A DNA stretch of 64,000 nucleotides, from positions 390,985,962 through 391,049,961 of the forward strand of contig OY728133.1 of NCBI GenBank assembly GCA_963277665.1, read 5' to 3'. The position numbers were made by a program, and so were the translations under genes. Under the pieces are notes generated by a model. It had not been told where the DNA came from and searched no databases. It saw nothing but the letters and a program-made list of their open reading frames with translations. This document shows, in pieces, positions 25,294-37,900 of the stretch. The number at the start of each line of letters is the position of its first letter. Position 1 is the stretch's first letter. Source of the DNA: Viscum album (taxonomy: Eukaryota; Streptophyta; Magnoliopsida; Santalales; Viscaceae).

Positions 25294-28110
25294 GCAATAT
25301 CAGTTCCCAAAATATTTCATTCTCCAAATTTATTATAGGATATTAGAGTTATAAACATCCTACCATAGAAGGATTCATAAGGAACCATATAAATTATTGG
25401 GTGAAAGCTATTGTTGTAATAAAACTTCACCAATGTAAGGTGTTGATCCCATCCACCATTAAAATCCATATATTAATCTTTCAAATGTCCTCTAGAGTTT
25501 GAATGGTCCTCTCAGACTAACCATATATACGAGGATGATAAGAAGTGCTAAAAATTAACTTTTTATCCAAAGTCTAATGAAGAATTATCAAAAGACATGA
25601 GGTAAACCTTAGATCCTGATCAGATACAATTTATAGTGGAACACCATGAAATCCTACCACTTTCTTAATATATATCTCAGTAAGTTGATAAAGATATAAA
25701 AATTCTATAATGGAAATAAAGTGTGCTGATTTATGTAAGGTGATTGACTATAACCTATATAGAATTGTCCCCTTTATATGTTTTTGGAAGTCCAAAATTT
25801 AATTAAATAGTAATGTTTTCACATTTACATTATGGAATGGGTAATGGTTGTAATATACCTTTATAATTTTTTCTTCCAGCCTTAACATGATGACATACCA
25901 AGCACCGAGAAACATACTCTGTAATATCTTTATTCATGCCATCCCACTAGAAACAATCTTTTAGGTATATGTACATATTTGTTCTTCCAGTATGAAAATA
26001 GAATGATGAAATACAAGCCTCATCCAATAAATCCTTCAAATATACTATGGAAAGAACATAGACACAGTACTTGAACCTTATTATTCAATCATAATCATGG
26101 TTGATCTTAGGAACATTTTCACCTTTTTTCAGCACTAAATCTTCTATTTTCACCTCCATAATCTTCACATGGATAGATGGTTGAACATTCATTTGAAAAA
26201 TATATGATTTATCCCCTTCCTTCATGATTTCTAGACCTATCCTTTTAAAATCCATAAATATTGGATCTTTTTTTGATCCTAATCATTGAATATCTAGCAT
26301 GGTCCTTTCAAATCAAAGCATTTTTTACCTTGTTCACCTTCCTAGAATGGTAATGTATTGAGTATTCCTAATCTTTAATCAGTTCCAACCATCTCTTCAG
26401 TGAATGTTCATCTCTTTTTTAAGGAAAATATACTTTAAAATTTTGTGATCAATATATTTGTTGCACCTTTATACAAAGATATAATGGCTCCATATCATTA
26501 ATTATAAAACAACCATAGGTAACTCCAAATCACGATTTGGATAATATTTATCATGAAATATCAATTTTAATAAGTCCTAAGATATAAACATATCATTTTG
26601 TATGAGGATTCACCCTGGTTCCTTCTTTGATTCATACCTATATATTAAAAACCCTTATCCACTATAGGGTAGTGTAATCATAGGTGTAATGACTAGAATT
26701 CCCTCTAGTTACTTAAAAAATTACTCACATTCATCATTCCAAATTAAATTGGATCCCTTTTGAGTTAACTTTATGGATGGATTTAATAGTTGAGAAAAAG
26801 TATCATCAAAGCATAAATAATATCCAGACAAACCAAGAAAACTATGAATTAGTTACCTTTGTTGGTCTAAGAAATTTCTCAATAACTTCTATATTTAAAG
26901 GATATACTGATATAACCTCAATTGAGATCATATGACCCAAGAATGAAACTTTTTGAAGAAAAAATTCACACTTGGTAATTTTTTTATAAATATTATCATT
27001 CCTCTGGGTATTCATCACAATACTTAAGTGATCTTCATGATCTTCCTATGTCTTTCAATATATATGAATATCATATATAAAGACTACCACAAACTCATCA
27101 ATGTAATCTTTAAAGACTATATTCATTAAATACATAAAGATAGTGGGGAAATTAGAAAGACCAAAAGGCATCACTATAAATTCATAGTGTCTATACCTTG
27201 TACGGAATACCGTCTAGGGTATATCCTATTTATTGACCCTCAATTAATGATATGTATAATGAAGTTCAATATTGTAAAGGTATTGATATCTCTGTAGTTG
27301 ATAAAAAATTCATCAATATGAGGCAGAGGATACTTTTTCTTGATAGTGATTTGTTAATTTATTGATAATAATTGTAGAGTCGCACTAATCTATCTTTCTT
27401 CTTAAAAAATAGAATAGGTGCACCCTAAGGTGACACACTTGGCCAAATGACTCCATTGTTAATATTCATGTGGAGTTTATTCTTTAATTACTGAAACTCA
27501 ATAGGTTCCATTCTATAAGGAGAAATTGAAATAGGTATAGCACTATGTATGAGTTCTATTGAAAAATCAACTTCACAATTTGGTGTAAGACCAAAAAATT
27601 ATTATAGAAAGACACCAAAAAACTCTCATACAATATATGTATCCTTAATATTGAGTTTATCCCCAACTATCTGAGATAAATAAACTTTATTTATAGTAAT
27701 TAATACCCACAAGATGGATGAAATTTCCATTAGATGTTTATATTCATTATCACATTGATAAATGATCATAGTTACATTAAAAATATGAAATATGGCTTCC
27801 CTTAATTGAAAATTGATATTGGATCCATATAGAGAAATCTAATCCATTCCATGAATCACATAAAACTAAACTATATAGAGAATCAAAATACTTTCAAGAA
27901 GCACTTTCCCACAAAATTCAATTGTAGAGGAACTATAGATATGAGATGCGACTATTGTGCCATTAGGAGTTTTCATAACTAACTTAACATCTAATAATTT
28001 AGGTGATACAATGATAACCTTATAAAATTATTTATAAATAAAATTGTGGGTGGATCTAGAATCAAATAATATATTAGTTATTATAGAGTAGATGATAAGT
28101 GCAACTTTCA
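25294..28110 (-). pseudogene. pol: Element C pol: PR-RT-RNaseH-IN, inactivated
   Basis: Read right to left. The protease remnant near 28070-28030 reads DSRSSN where DSGSSH is usual. RT spans about 27500-26900 and includes PSVSP, GAPILFFKKKD and [13 protein letters not shown] (27205-27155). The catalytic site [12 protein letters not shown] (27095-27060) has FIDD changed to FIYD. SFLGHMIS follows. RNase H lies near 26770-26400. Integrase spans about 25930-25294, with CLVCHHVKAGRKNYKG, LPKTYKGDN and AP-like VPYESFYGRMF. It stops at the A insertion, and its continuation lies at 3758-3400. Stops and frame changes are dense, which fits the oldest element of the three. Confidence 0.82.
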
Positions 28111-28339
28111 CCACCTCATTCTCATCACACACTTTGATAGTGATGATCACAAGATATTTCCCTTTATATTTGGGATTAAGATGTTATTGATGATGATAAA
28201 AAAAACCTTTATATTCACACACTAGTTGGAATAATTCCCATATTACTTGAATTGAAAGCATTGGAGTGTTGGTGGTTCATTATTTTGAATCTTATTTTCC
28301 TCAATTATATTAACTGGCCTATTCATCACCTTTTTTACA

Positions 28340-29010
28340 TTAATGTGCTTTAATTATCATCTTTCCACATTTAAAACACCTCCCAATTCCATTCAAACAC
28401 TTACCTTGATGTTTATTCCCACATTTCTGGCATGTATATGGATGGAATTTCATTCTACCATGTGATTTATTTTAGTTTTCATGAGAAATGATATTTTATT
28501 TCTTATCAAAACCATTTAAATGGTGGGAATATACAATTTCCATTTCTACTTTGAGTGCACATAAAATGATTTCTTCATAGTTAATGAAGTCTCTTATAGA
28601 TAATTCCTTTAGGAGACTTGGTTTTAAAATAAAAAGGAATTGATAAATTTTAATTTTAGTGCTGATAATTAAACCAGAGGCATACATTACAGGACTTGTA
28701 AAATTTTCCTCATATACACCAATGGATTCATCAACCTTTTTCTTTAGATTAATAAATTCCTTCTCCATCTCTACTCGTAGAATATAAGGAAATTACATAC
28801 TTAATAATATCCCTTTAAACTCATATCTTTCCATGGATTCAATTTCCTCCTCTTGCCGGATAAGTTTACACCATTGATCTTATTTACTTTCCAAATGAAA
28901 AATAGCTAGATTTTTTTTTCATGTCCTGAGAATTGAATAATATAATATATTATAAAAAATGGTGCTGATCCGTTTCTCATCTACTAGTGGATTAGAAGAT
29001 TGACTAGAAA
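28340..29010 (-). pseudogene. gag: Element C gag (capsid and zinc knuckles)
   Basis: An open stretch at 28768-28496 encodes 90 residues beginning MEKEFINLKKKVDESIGVYE. It matches the gypsy capsid C-terminal pattern EF..LKQG..tV.eYe..F and continues with ELSIRDFINYEEIILCALKVE. Upstream (28900-28770) lie the broken DQWCKLIRQEEE and F-rich parts. Downstream, CQKCGNKHQGKC (28434-28399) and CFKCGK (28378-28359) form the double zinc-knuckle layout seen in chromovirus gag, but the last Cys and His of the second knuckle are lost. The protein would package element RNA. It is truncated by stops on both sides. Confidence 0.78.
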
Positions 29011-29221
29011 GGTGGATGTTTCCTCAAGAAATATTCAATAGTACATTGTTCTTTCCTTTGATTATTTGGAAACATGGAATGATTCATATCCCAAGAAAAT
29101 TGGGTAAGCCTAATAATAATATTTTTCATTCCATATCTCATAACATTTGGTTTCTTAAGTGGACAATCATTACATTTTTCATCACATTTAATAATAACAA
29201 AATTCTTTTGGGTTCCAACTA
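29011..29221 (-). other. Element C leader and degraded primer-binding site
   Basis: About 210 bp lie between gag and the presumed LTR start. At 29205-29221 the plus strand reads ttttgggttccaacta, a poor match to the expected complement of TTGGTATCAGAG. I take it as the eroded primer-binding site and put the LTR edge at about 29222 (TGAATAAA). That edge could be wrong by tens of bases, because the matching part of the left LTR is outside the window. Confidence 0.4.
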
Positions 29222-32200
29222 TTGAATAAAAAAAATCATAGTGTGATAAAAATTATTCATAGTGGAAAACCAAAAAATTATGAAAAAAAATATCTAATGT
29301 CTAAATCATGAAACATTCTTCTATGAATGCATAATTTTAACCTAAGATATTCTTGATCATTACCAAAATATTAGGATTTTATCATAACTTAGATTTATAC
29401 CTAGGGTTTTCCTAAAATTTTCTAACCATAATATCCAAATATTTATTAATATCTACTTTGATAACAACTATATCATCTTGAGATTTTCATAAATAAATAT
29501 TATATCTATATAGATGAATATTTAACACATAAAAATATGATCCACACTATAATATTAAGGTTTAGAGTCTATAGAGACTAGATATATAATACTTCTATTT
29601 TATGAAAGATCTTTAAGATCAACCATAAATATCTTCCCTCACAGTACTCTTCATAGGCATACCCTAATAAGAAAATTATTCATAACCTAGGTAAAGTAAA
29701 CATAAGAAAAGGGTAAGCTCAGATTCTTAGTAAGTGTAAACATGGGAGATACCGATCGATGATCATATGAAAGCATAATATAAGAATAATGGTATGATAT
29801 CATGACCATAAATTAGAAAGTTCATACCCAATTAGAAAAAGATCATATACTCGAGTTATGGTACAAAACATTATAATTTCAACATACATGAATCATAAGA
29901 ATGAGAACTCATCATAACTCAATCATGAATTATAAGTTCATGTTATAAGTGTGTGTGTGTCACCATCATAAGTATGGATAGCATTTCATATGTCAAGGTT
30001 AACTAAAAAGGCCAGCATACTAGGCATCAAAAAATATTTCCCATAATGGATCAAGAACATCAACTTGTTTCCCATAACAGATTAAGCACATTTACTTGTT
30101 CCCCATAACTAACCATGTGCATTGACTTGTTTCAAATATCATATCAAGCACGTCGACTTGTTTCCCATTACTATATCATGAGATATAATACTTTACCCAA
30201 TGTATTGGATGACGATATAAGTACCACCCATCAAATAATGAAAATAAAACACATGTATTCTATAAGATCATAAAAAATGCATCATATCTAAACTAATGAA
30301 AATAAATTGGTTTCATAAACATTTCATTACAGTATAACCCATTGAAATAGGTTTCCTAAAAATTTGTAATCACAATAAAAATATATCCAAAGACAGAATA
30401 AGGATTGTATCCTTATATCATAACCATAGTAAAGAATAATTAGAATCAATGGATATTTTTTTGATGAATATAAATACCATTAAAATATCATTAAAACCTT
30501 CTTGTGGAAAATACCCTTTCAAATTTAAAAATCACATTTTAAAATTTAAACTTGTAGAATAAATAAGAAAACTATTTTCTTTGAAAAGAAACTTATAAAA
30601 TTGTAAATTAATATTTAAAACATTTTGACTTAATAATAGAGGGAAATTCCATTCATTCTGTATAATTTTAAGAAAACATTAATTTCATAATTTTTTTCAA
30701 AAAAGTTACAAATTACCTCATTTGGGTAATGAAAAATAGATTCCTTTCAAAACACTTTGTAAAATGTCAAACAAGGGTAAAAATGACATTAAAAAAAATC
30801 ATAGGATAATAGTAAAAAATTTATTGAAAACATTTTTATAAAACATGGATATGGAAGAGGACGATCATCTAATTCTCCCATTAAATACTTAAATATAAAC
30901 AATCCGGAATGTTGATGAGATTATGAAATAAAACCATTACCTCAGGTTTTACTTACATCAAAAGCACTCTAAACTCATTTATAATAAATTAAAGTTTGTT
31001 ATAATACCATATAATATTTTTTTTCATAATTATAACATCATATATGATCCTTTCATAACATTTCAACACCCCTTTTTTTAAAATCATTATTTTTGGGTGC
31101 TAACTGTTTCGTTTATCATGAGTATTTCAGTTTAGTAGTTCTGGTTCTTCTGAATTCTTCTTGGTTCCATCAGCTCCAGAATATTAATATAGTTCTAAAT
31201 ATAATATATATCCATTATATACATATTTATAGTCATCCAAAAAATTTGGAGATAAAAAAATGGATTACACCATTCATAGAGATGGTAGGCCTTGCATATG
31301 CATACACACTATTCCCATTTTCCTAATGATGGAAAGAAATAATGGTACATAATAATTAAAAATTATAAAATTATTATTATATAATATATATCATATATAT
31401 TAATAAAATTAATCCTCATTACCATCCAAGTAAAAATATAAATTAAAAATATGAATCTCATCACTTCGTTGAGGTGGTACTCCACATGTACACACAAACG
31501 ACATTATCATTTCCCAATGGATTGGATGGTAAGAAGGTATACATGATATTATCATTAAATAAGTATAGTTTTTTCATAAATATCATATATAAACATTAAA
31601 ACCATTGTAATACCCATCCATAAATTGCGGTTATGAAAAACGAATTGTATCGCTATATGGAGACGGTAAGTCGTACGTACACATGAGCGATATTTTCAAT
31701 TCTCATTTAATGGGAAAGAGAGTGTATAATGATGTTTTAATAATAATAATGAAATTTAAGAATATTTATGACACTAAATTTATTATTTTATGATAAATAC
31801 CATAGATTTATAGGAGCTAAAGAAGAGTGTAAAAGAAAGTGATCGTTAAGGTGATTAACTTTTCTTAGAAGGAACTCCTTTAAATATCCTCTTAAGGAAC
31901 ATAATGTTAGTCTTTTCAGAAGAAAAAATCCTCAAAAGTTTTTCTAGAGTAGAGGAAAAGATAATTTGGTATATTATTTATTAGCTATAAGGTTCAAAGT
32001 GGTGTAAAGAAGTGATAGAGGTGGTTCCCTTTTATAAGAGAGGGGGTGGCATCTCTTGGAATTTCTTAAAATATTGAAAATAAATTAAGCCAATATCAAG
32101 TCAAATAGTTCCAAAAGACCTATAAATGTAAAATGGATGAAATTTTAGACTATATATTATCCAATTTGTCATTTTTTAATATTTTTATGATTTTTAAGTG

Positions 32201-33411
32201 AATTAATAAAATATTATTCTCATAAAATATCATTATTGTCAATTTGAACACTATTCACATAAGTTGACTTAAAAGACAAAAAAGTCTAAATTTGAATATA
32301 CTATTAAAAAACTAAAAAAATATGTTATTTTCACCTATAAAACTAATGGTGCACATTAAATCACTCAAATTATGTTTATTTTAATATTTTTAAAATCATT
32401 TATTATATTTTTTTATTAATTGGAGAAATACCTCATTAGTGTTTCATAAGAAATTAGGGTCATTATAAAATTTATAAATGTTAAAAATAAATTTATATAA
32501 TAAAAATAATTTTATTAATATAAAAAATATACACTTATATTAATTCGTAACTTATATTTGTCCCTATGTGGACACATAAGAGATATTAAAAACAAAGAGA
32601 GTAGCATTTTGTAACTTTCTTTGATTTAAATAATATAAAAGTCATTTTCATGGAAAATTGTACATTAAAGTAATATAATTAGGTAATAGGGTGATGAGGG
32701 TTTAACTAAATTCATAATGTAATAATTAGGATGGAAATGTATGGCCTTATCACTTATTTTTAATCTAGATAAACCTGATTTACCCTTTTCTGAGGTGATA
32801 AATCTTATCAGGGTTACTATTCATATTCACTAAAAATAAAAGAGGTATATTTATCAAATTTAAAATACCTAATCATTAATGTAGAATTAATTTTATCAAA
32901 TTAAATTTCTAAAATTTTCACAAATTAATTTTAATATAATCACACAACATGCAGTGATAACAATTTTTTAGAAAAAACACTTTTTAAAGATAAAACTAGA
33001 TTTTTTCTTATCCTATGCATAGAAAAATATTTTATGAATGTTTAAAAAATATGATCAAGAAAATAATATATAAAAATATTTAAATTCATTATCAAATTTT
33101 TATTAATTTAATTTATTAAAATAACATTATTATGCGTGCATAATTTTTTTTAGAAAAAAATCACTTTTATTTTAAAATATTTTTTTATTATAATAATTTT
33201 ATAACTAAATAATTAATTTTATAAATTTTTACACCACATATTTTTTATAATTTAGTTTTTACTATTCATATCTTCCAATCCAATGGCTAGAAGATAATAT
33301 ATTTATAATGTTATGTTGTTCGTCTGAACTCACTGTTGCGTGTAACACAAGGTATCGAATATATAATATTATTTAAAGGGAAATATTTCTTAAAAATAAC
33401 GGGGTGTTACA
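29222..33411 (-). repeat. Element C 5' LTR (right copy, about 4.2 kb)
   Basis: From about 30220 to 33411 this copy can be aligned with 1-3184. The first ~1 kb (29222-30220) has no partner inside the window and is assigned to the LTR by position. It ends GTGTTACA at 33411, next to ttaaa. It carries a five-unit 31-bp tandem repeat (30032-30186) and a short GT run at 29950. At about 4.2 kb it is long for a plant gypsy LTR. The short frames at 29016-29225 and 31093-31326 have no recognisable product. Confidence 0.75.
30032..30186. repeat. 31-bp tandem repeat, five units, in C LTR
   Basis: Units begin at 30032, 30063, 30094, 30125 and 30156. Each contains a form of acttgtttcccataac followed by a (t)caagca-like block. 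Units 2 to 4 keep exactly 31 bp with no indels although they differ at several positions. The last unit is cut short by divergence. Confidence 0.8.
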
Positions 33412-34254
33412 TTAAACAATTTTATTGTGTTATATTGATTCCTTATATTGTTACTTTAATCTCTTTTAACACATTTTACCATTAATAACGGTGATAAATA
33501 TTTACCTTGGTTACTATTCATTTTGACAAAAAATTAAGTTGGACTTATTACCTGATATTTATCATGTGAATTCCAAATATGGAATAAATTTTACATGATT
33601 AAAATATTATAAGTGGTAGAAATTACTTGTAATATATGTTTTCAAAACACAAAGAAAACTGTTTTTAGAAAAAAATTTCTATTAGGCATAAAAATGCTTT
33701 TATAGAAAAATCAAGTATAATGTTGATTACAATGAGATTAATTGGAATATTTTAAATTAAAATAGAATTTTTGTCTTCTGAACCAAAACAAAACTGAAAA
33801 TTACCATGTAAATACTTTATTCAAATAAAAAACTAAAAACATATTATATTTCAACAAAAACTTTTTGTAAATTTCCAAAATGTTAAGAATATATTTCTAA
33901 ATTTAACATTATATTTTTATAGTCATTAAATTTATTATTTTATATATATTAATTCTATTATAAAGGCATCATAAACTTTAAAGCTATCACTATATAATTA
34001 TAATTTCATTAAAATGAATATTTTTTAAAATTGATATTTTTTACTATTTACCTAAAAATCAAATATTTTTAAAAAATATAAATAATTAATCCTAAGATAA
34101 TTGTTTACATATTGAATTATAATATGAAACTAATTTATTCAAGTTATATTTATAAAATTTGTTAATTTATGTTTTAATCATATTATGGAAAAAAACTATG
34201 TGCATTATGCTATTGTTTCTTTAGAAATAGAATCTTCCTTACTATAGTTAAATC
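33412..34254. other. AT-rich non-coding flank between element C and copia remnant G
   Basis: No coding is visible. Part of it (about 33440-33620) resembles a section inside the C LTR (about 32720-32890): both have 'ggtgataaat' followed shortly by a GGTTACTATTCAT block and then AAAA..TTAA. It may be a diverged solo piece of a related LTR. The rest is A/T runs without recognisable features. Confidence 0.4.
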
Positions 34255-34500
34255 TCAGGTGGTACACTTCTATTGTAATCTGATATGATAAATCAGGTGG
34301 TAATAATATTAGAAAAAATATTTTTCATTATTAATGGATAAATAGAATTGATATAAAGTATAATTTAATCAATGAGAAGGCTGAAAAAGGGGTTGTGAAG
34401 TTGGAGTATGTGTCAAGTCAAAATCAATATTCGAATATCATGATGAAGGAACTAACCAAGATGAGTTTGAGAGACATCAATTAGCTCTTTGAGTCCATCC
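34255..34500 (+). pseudogene. pol: Copia remnant G: RNase H C-terminal end
   Basis: Plus-strand translation gives the end of a Ty1/copia RNase H. A broken QVVIILEKN..FH segment corresponds to the CDN.SAI.I..NP..H region. It is followed by RIDIKYNLI, then EKGVVKLEYVSSQNQYSNIMMKELTKMSL and a stop. The order HIDI.YH.I...GV..LEYV.S..Q.ADI.TK.L matches copia elements. Everything upstream of about 34255 is missing or unrecognisable. It is the host sequence into which element D inserted, about 110 bp further on. Confidence 0.7.
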
Positions 34501-34613
34501 ATCTCTATTCTAGTAGATAGTTTGGAGATGAGACCACCACTCCTCTATAGAATTGTCTATTTTTAGTATAATATACTAACTCTTTCTTGAACTAAATTCT
34601 TGGATTTCTAACT
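34501..34613 (+). other. Remnant G 3' untranslated spacer, left of D
   Basis: It follows the copia stop region and leads to the D insertion point. The last five bases, taact (34609-34613), are the left target duplication of D. The spacer resumes at 43575. Confidence 0.55.
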
Positions 34614-36297
34614 TGAAGAACCTTTATGATGTTTTTTAATAAAGTTTTAAATTTGTTGACAACTATCCTTTTTGTAAAAGAAAGTTTTTGGTTATTCATA
34701 ATTAGACCCATCCATCGAGTATTGGACACAAAAGTTTTCAAAAGTATGAATGTGTAAAGCTGATGAAGTTTGAATAATTTCAAATTTTCTAAGTGGATTC
34801 ATCATCATATGTAGAACATCATAATTAAAATTCCATCTTAATTATAATTCCAACATTATGATGATTTTAAACAAACCAACTCTGAGTTGGAAGACCAATC
34901 AAATTAGAAATAGAAACTGATCCATTAAATGAATGACTCACACTAACAACACATCAGATGAAAAACATTAGAGTGTTCAGATTTGTTGATTCCGATCCAT
35001 CAAAGGGAGATCGATTATAAAGAAGAATTAAATATTCTAAAAGTGTTCCACTTTTTTTAGAAGAAAAAAGGGAGATTTTAAGTTTTCAATTGAATGATAT
35101 GTGACACTGATAGGTCATCTATAGAGGAAGTCTATCCTAATGAGATGAAATCCAATCATATTGTAATGAGCTTAAGGTTAGTTAGATTATAATGATTTGA
35201 TGATAGTCATATCATAATGAGTATATGAATCTGAATCTAAGGAAGTTATATCGGACTGAATAAAATTTAGTTTTTTAGAGATGACTTTTCTTAGATAAAT
35301 ATTGATAAGGTTTGAATAAGTCAATGTTGATGTTTAAATATGAGTTTTTTTTTATGTTTTAAAATTTGGGTATGAGGAAACTTTTTTCAGTTTTAGGACT
35401 TTTATTTTCTGAGTTTCCTATAAATAGAAGAATAGTTCATTCACATTTTGCAACTTTTTATGAGAGAAAAAAAGGTGGATCACTAATGAATTTGAGAAAG
35501 AGTTCATTCCAGATAGAGATCTCATTAGAAGATCATAAATCTATTGTTTTGTTAATCAGATTAAGAAAAATCGTATTGATAAGATCATATTGAGTCAATT
35601 GGACTGAGGAAGATCGAATTGAGAATTTGAGTAGAGTTTGATTTTTTAGATTTAAAATGGGTTTATTATAAAAATTCCATAGGACTGAATTCATCAGACT
35701 GTAGATGTTTGGATTGAATTTTGATTAGTTTCTGAGAAGTGAATGTTTTTATATAGATAGAACAAAAAATCTATTTAGGTGTATAATGTGAATGGGAGAA
35801 TCGTATGGTGTTGATCAGACTGATTCAATCCTATTTAGTTCATTAGACTAAAGACCATCGGACTCAAGGCCATTATACCTAGTAACTTTTGTGAAGAATA
35901 CTGAATAAAGTATTTATTCTCTTATTTTGGCTCAAATGTTTTGTAATAAGAATTTTAAACTAATGGGACTCAGTATAATCATTATTATAGGGAGATAAAT
36001 AGTGTCTAATGATATTTATAACAAGTTGTATCCACTTATTCATAATAGTGATTTTCCATAGACCGAAGGGAGTGTCTATGGAAAGGATTTATATTCTCAC
36101 ACTGAGGATATACCCTTTAAATCTCATATACTTTACTTTATTTCCTAATTTTTCATGCATGATTATTTACTAAAATGTGATAATGATATAAAATTTAATA
36201 GGTTACATGGGTTAGGTTTTAAATTTTCTGAAACTTACAAAAAGTGAACAACTGATTCAACCCCTTCTTAGTTGTTATTGGATCCTTTGGAACATCA
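34614..36297 (+). repeat. Element D 5' LTR
   Basis: This 1.68-kb copy matches 41771-43574. Common landmarks: TGAAGAACC start, 'gtaaagctgatgaagtttg' (34756) versus 'gtaaagctaatgaagtttg' (42035), 'gttatatcggattgaat'-type blocks (35247/42524), the TATA region (35419/42699), and 'agtgtctatggaaa' versus 'agtgtctatataaa' near the end. It ends ..GGAACATCA directly before the primer-binding site. Repeated gatcataatgag-type phrases near 35150-35225 also occur in the 3' copy at 42430-42510. Confidence 0.9.
35419..35426 (+). promoter_or_regulatory. Putative TATA box in D 5' LTR
   Basis: TATAAATA in 'cctataaatagaagaatagttc', kept in the 3' LTR at 42699-42706 within an otherwise diverged neighbourhood. 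It is a likely core promoter of the element, assigned by motif and conservation. Confidence 0.6.
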
Positions 36298-36298
36298 A

Positions 36299-36311
36299 TT
36301 GGTATTAGAGC
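36299..36311 (+). promoter_or_regulatory. Primer-binding site of element D
   Basis: TTGGTATTAGAGC follows the 5' LTR by one base. It differs from the initiator-Met tRNA complement TTGGTATCAGAGC by a single C-to-T change. It marks the start of the internal region. Confidence 0.88.
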
Positions 36312-36337
36312 CATGGGTACCTTATTGAATTCCTATC

Positions 36338-37900
36338 ATGGATAATCTCAATTATTTCACTAGTAGAGGAATTCTTATATTTTATTGAAAAAATTATTAT
36401 GGACTGAAAAAAGGATGATTCATTATCTTCTATCTCTTGGGATAAAAGTTATTGATTCCACTATATAGGGTTCCCACTTAGTGATAAAGATTCCCCAATG
36501 ACTTTTACTAATAAGTTAAATATTTAAGTCTATGGAAAATATATAAATTATATCCATATGTCCTAATTAGAAAATTTTTATATGAAGTTGATGGGTCTCA
36601 AAACATCAAAGATTATATGGTAAAAGTTGGAAATTATTTTGAAAGGGAATATTAAAGTTAAGGAAGAAAAGCTACATATATGTCTTAGTAAGTATGAATA
36701 TATAAGAATAAGAGATGAATAAACTATTGATGAATAATTCACCAGAATAAATGAAATTATTTGCAATATTGGAGGATTCAGAGATGTCTTGGAAGATTCT
36801 ACTATTGTGAATAAACTTATGAGAAACATTCTAGAGAGGTTTGATTCTAAAATTTTATCTTTAAAAGATAGAGATGATTTATCTCTTAATTAATTTCATA
36901 ACTTTTTTATTTATTATGAAATGTGGAAAGCTAATGTTCAAAAATAAGATGAAATATGACAAGGCTTTTGAATCCATGAGAAAAATTAAAATATAAGATG
37001 TTGAAGATGCTGATCTTGATGAATTATAATTTAAATAGGATAATGAGTTGAATAAAAAAACCATGTCTCTTATATCTTGGAAATATTGAACAGGAATATA
37101 AATTTATGGAGGTATACTTACAATCATATTGTTTGAGTGTGGTGGAATCGAACACTTTTCTATGAATTTCCCCAAGAAAAAAAGTTAGACTATATCGAGA
37201 AGATTCTGATGAAAAATATCTATAGAAGAAGAGGAAAACAGTTATAAAGAATAAAAGTTATCCAAAAAATATATTAATAAGTTCATCAGAGATAAAATAA
37301 TTATACTGTGTAAGAATGTTGAATTATACTCTACTAAAAAAAATCTTTAGAGGATAAAATTTCAAAAAAAAATCAGAACCTTCATTGAAAAAGTTGAGAA
37401 AACAAAAGATTCCCTTAGATAGTGAAGAATGTGGTGAAGAATCATATAGATAGTATCAAATCAAAATATAAATTTTTATGTGTCTTGAGAAAAATATAAC
37501 TCTCAAGAAATAAATCAGAGTAATGAAGAAATATTGTGTAGAAGTTTCTAAAGGAATAAAATATGTTATCAAGTTGGAGGTTGAATATATTCAAGATATT
37601 TTATGTTACAAACTTAGAATTTATTAACAGAGAAATATGGGTGAGGATCTTAGTAAGAAGATGTAATATAAGGAATAAGAAGTTAACATGTTTCAATAAA
37701 AACTAATTGAGTCAAAAAATATCTTAATAAATATTTAATGAAAACTTTAAAAAATATTTAGATGTAAAATATAAGAATTCTAAAGTTGTTGTGAAATCTT
37801 AAATCAAGAATCAAGTGAAACACTCAACCTCTAAGAACAATGTTTCATCTTATATTTATAACATTTTAGGCGATAAGATAAGATCTAGGAAAGTTTGGAT
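36338..37900 (+). pseudogene. gag: Element D gag, broken
   Basis: A start at 36338 gives MDNLNYFT, soon frameshifted. RMIHYLLSLG.KVIDSTI (36410-36465) fits the N-terminal copia gag region. The UBN2-type core lies at about 36690-36930: SKYEYIRIRDE, TIDE..FTRINEIICNIGGFRDVLEDSTIVNKLMRNILERFDSKI and LSLKDRDDLSL, interrupted by stops. A zinc-knuckle remnant reads FECGGIEHFSMNFPK (about 37118-37163), with its first Cys changed to Phe or shifted. From 37200 to 37900 only lysine-rich, coiled-coil-like broken frames are seen. Not functional. Confidence 0.7.

Larger units (their letters stand above)
1..33411 (-). mobile_element. Element C: Ty3/gypsy LTR retrotransposon, interrupted by A and B
   Basis: C is an old gypsy element read on the minus strand. 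Two similar long sequences, 1-3184 and roughly 30220-33411, are its LTRs, and both end in plus orientation with the same GTTACA-type terminus. Its coding part runs right to left: gag near 29.0-28.3 kb, protease, reverse transcriptase, RNase H, then integrase to 25294. Element A splits integrase there, and its C-terminal part resumes at 3758-3400. Reading the two halves together gives a continuous gypsy integrase tail, which is strong evidence for the nesting. The left LTR is cut by the window edge, so the outer target duplication cannot be tested. The flank after the right LTR begins ttaaa. Confidence 0.85.
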
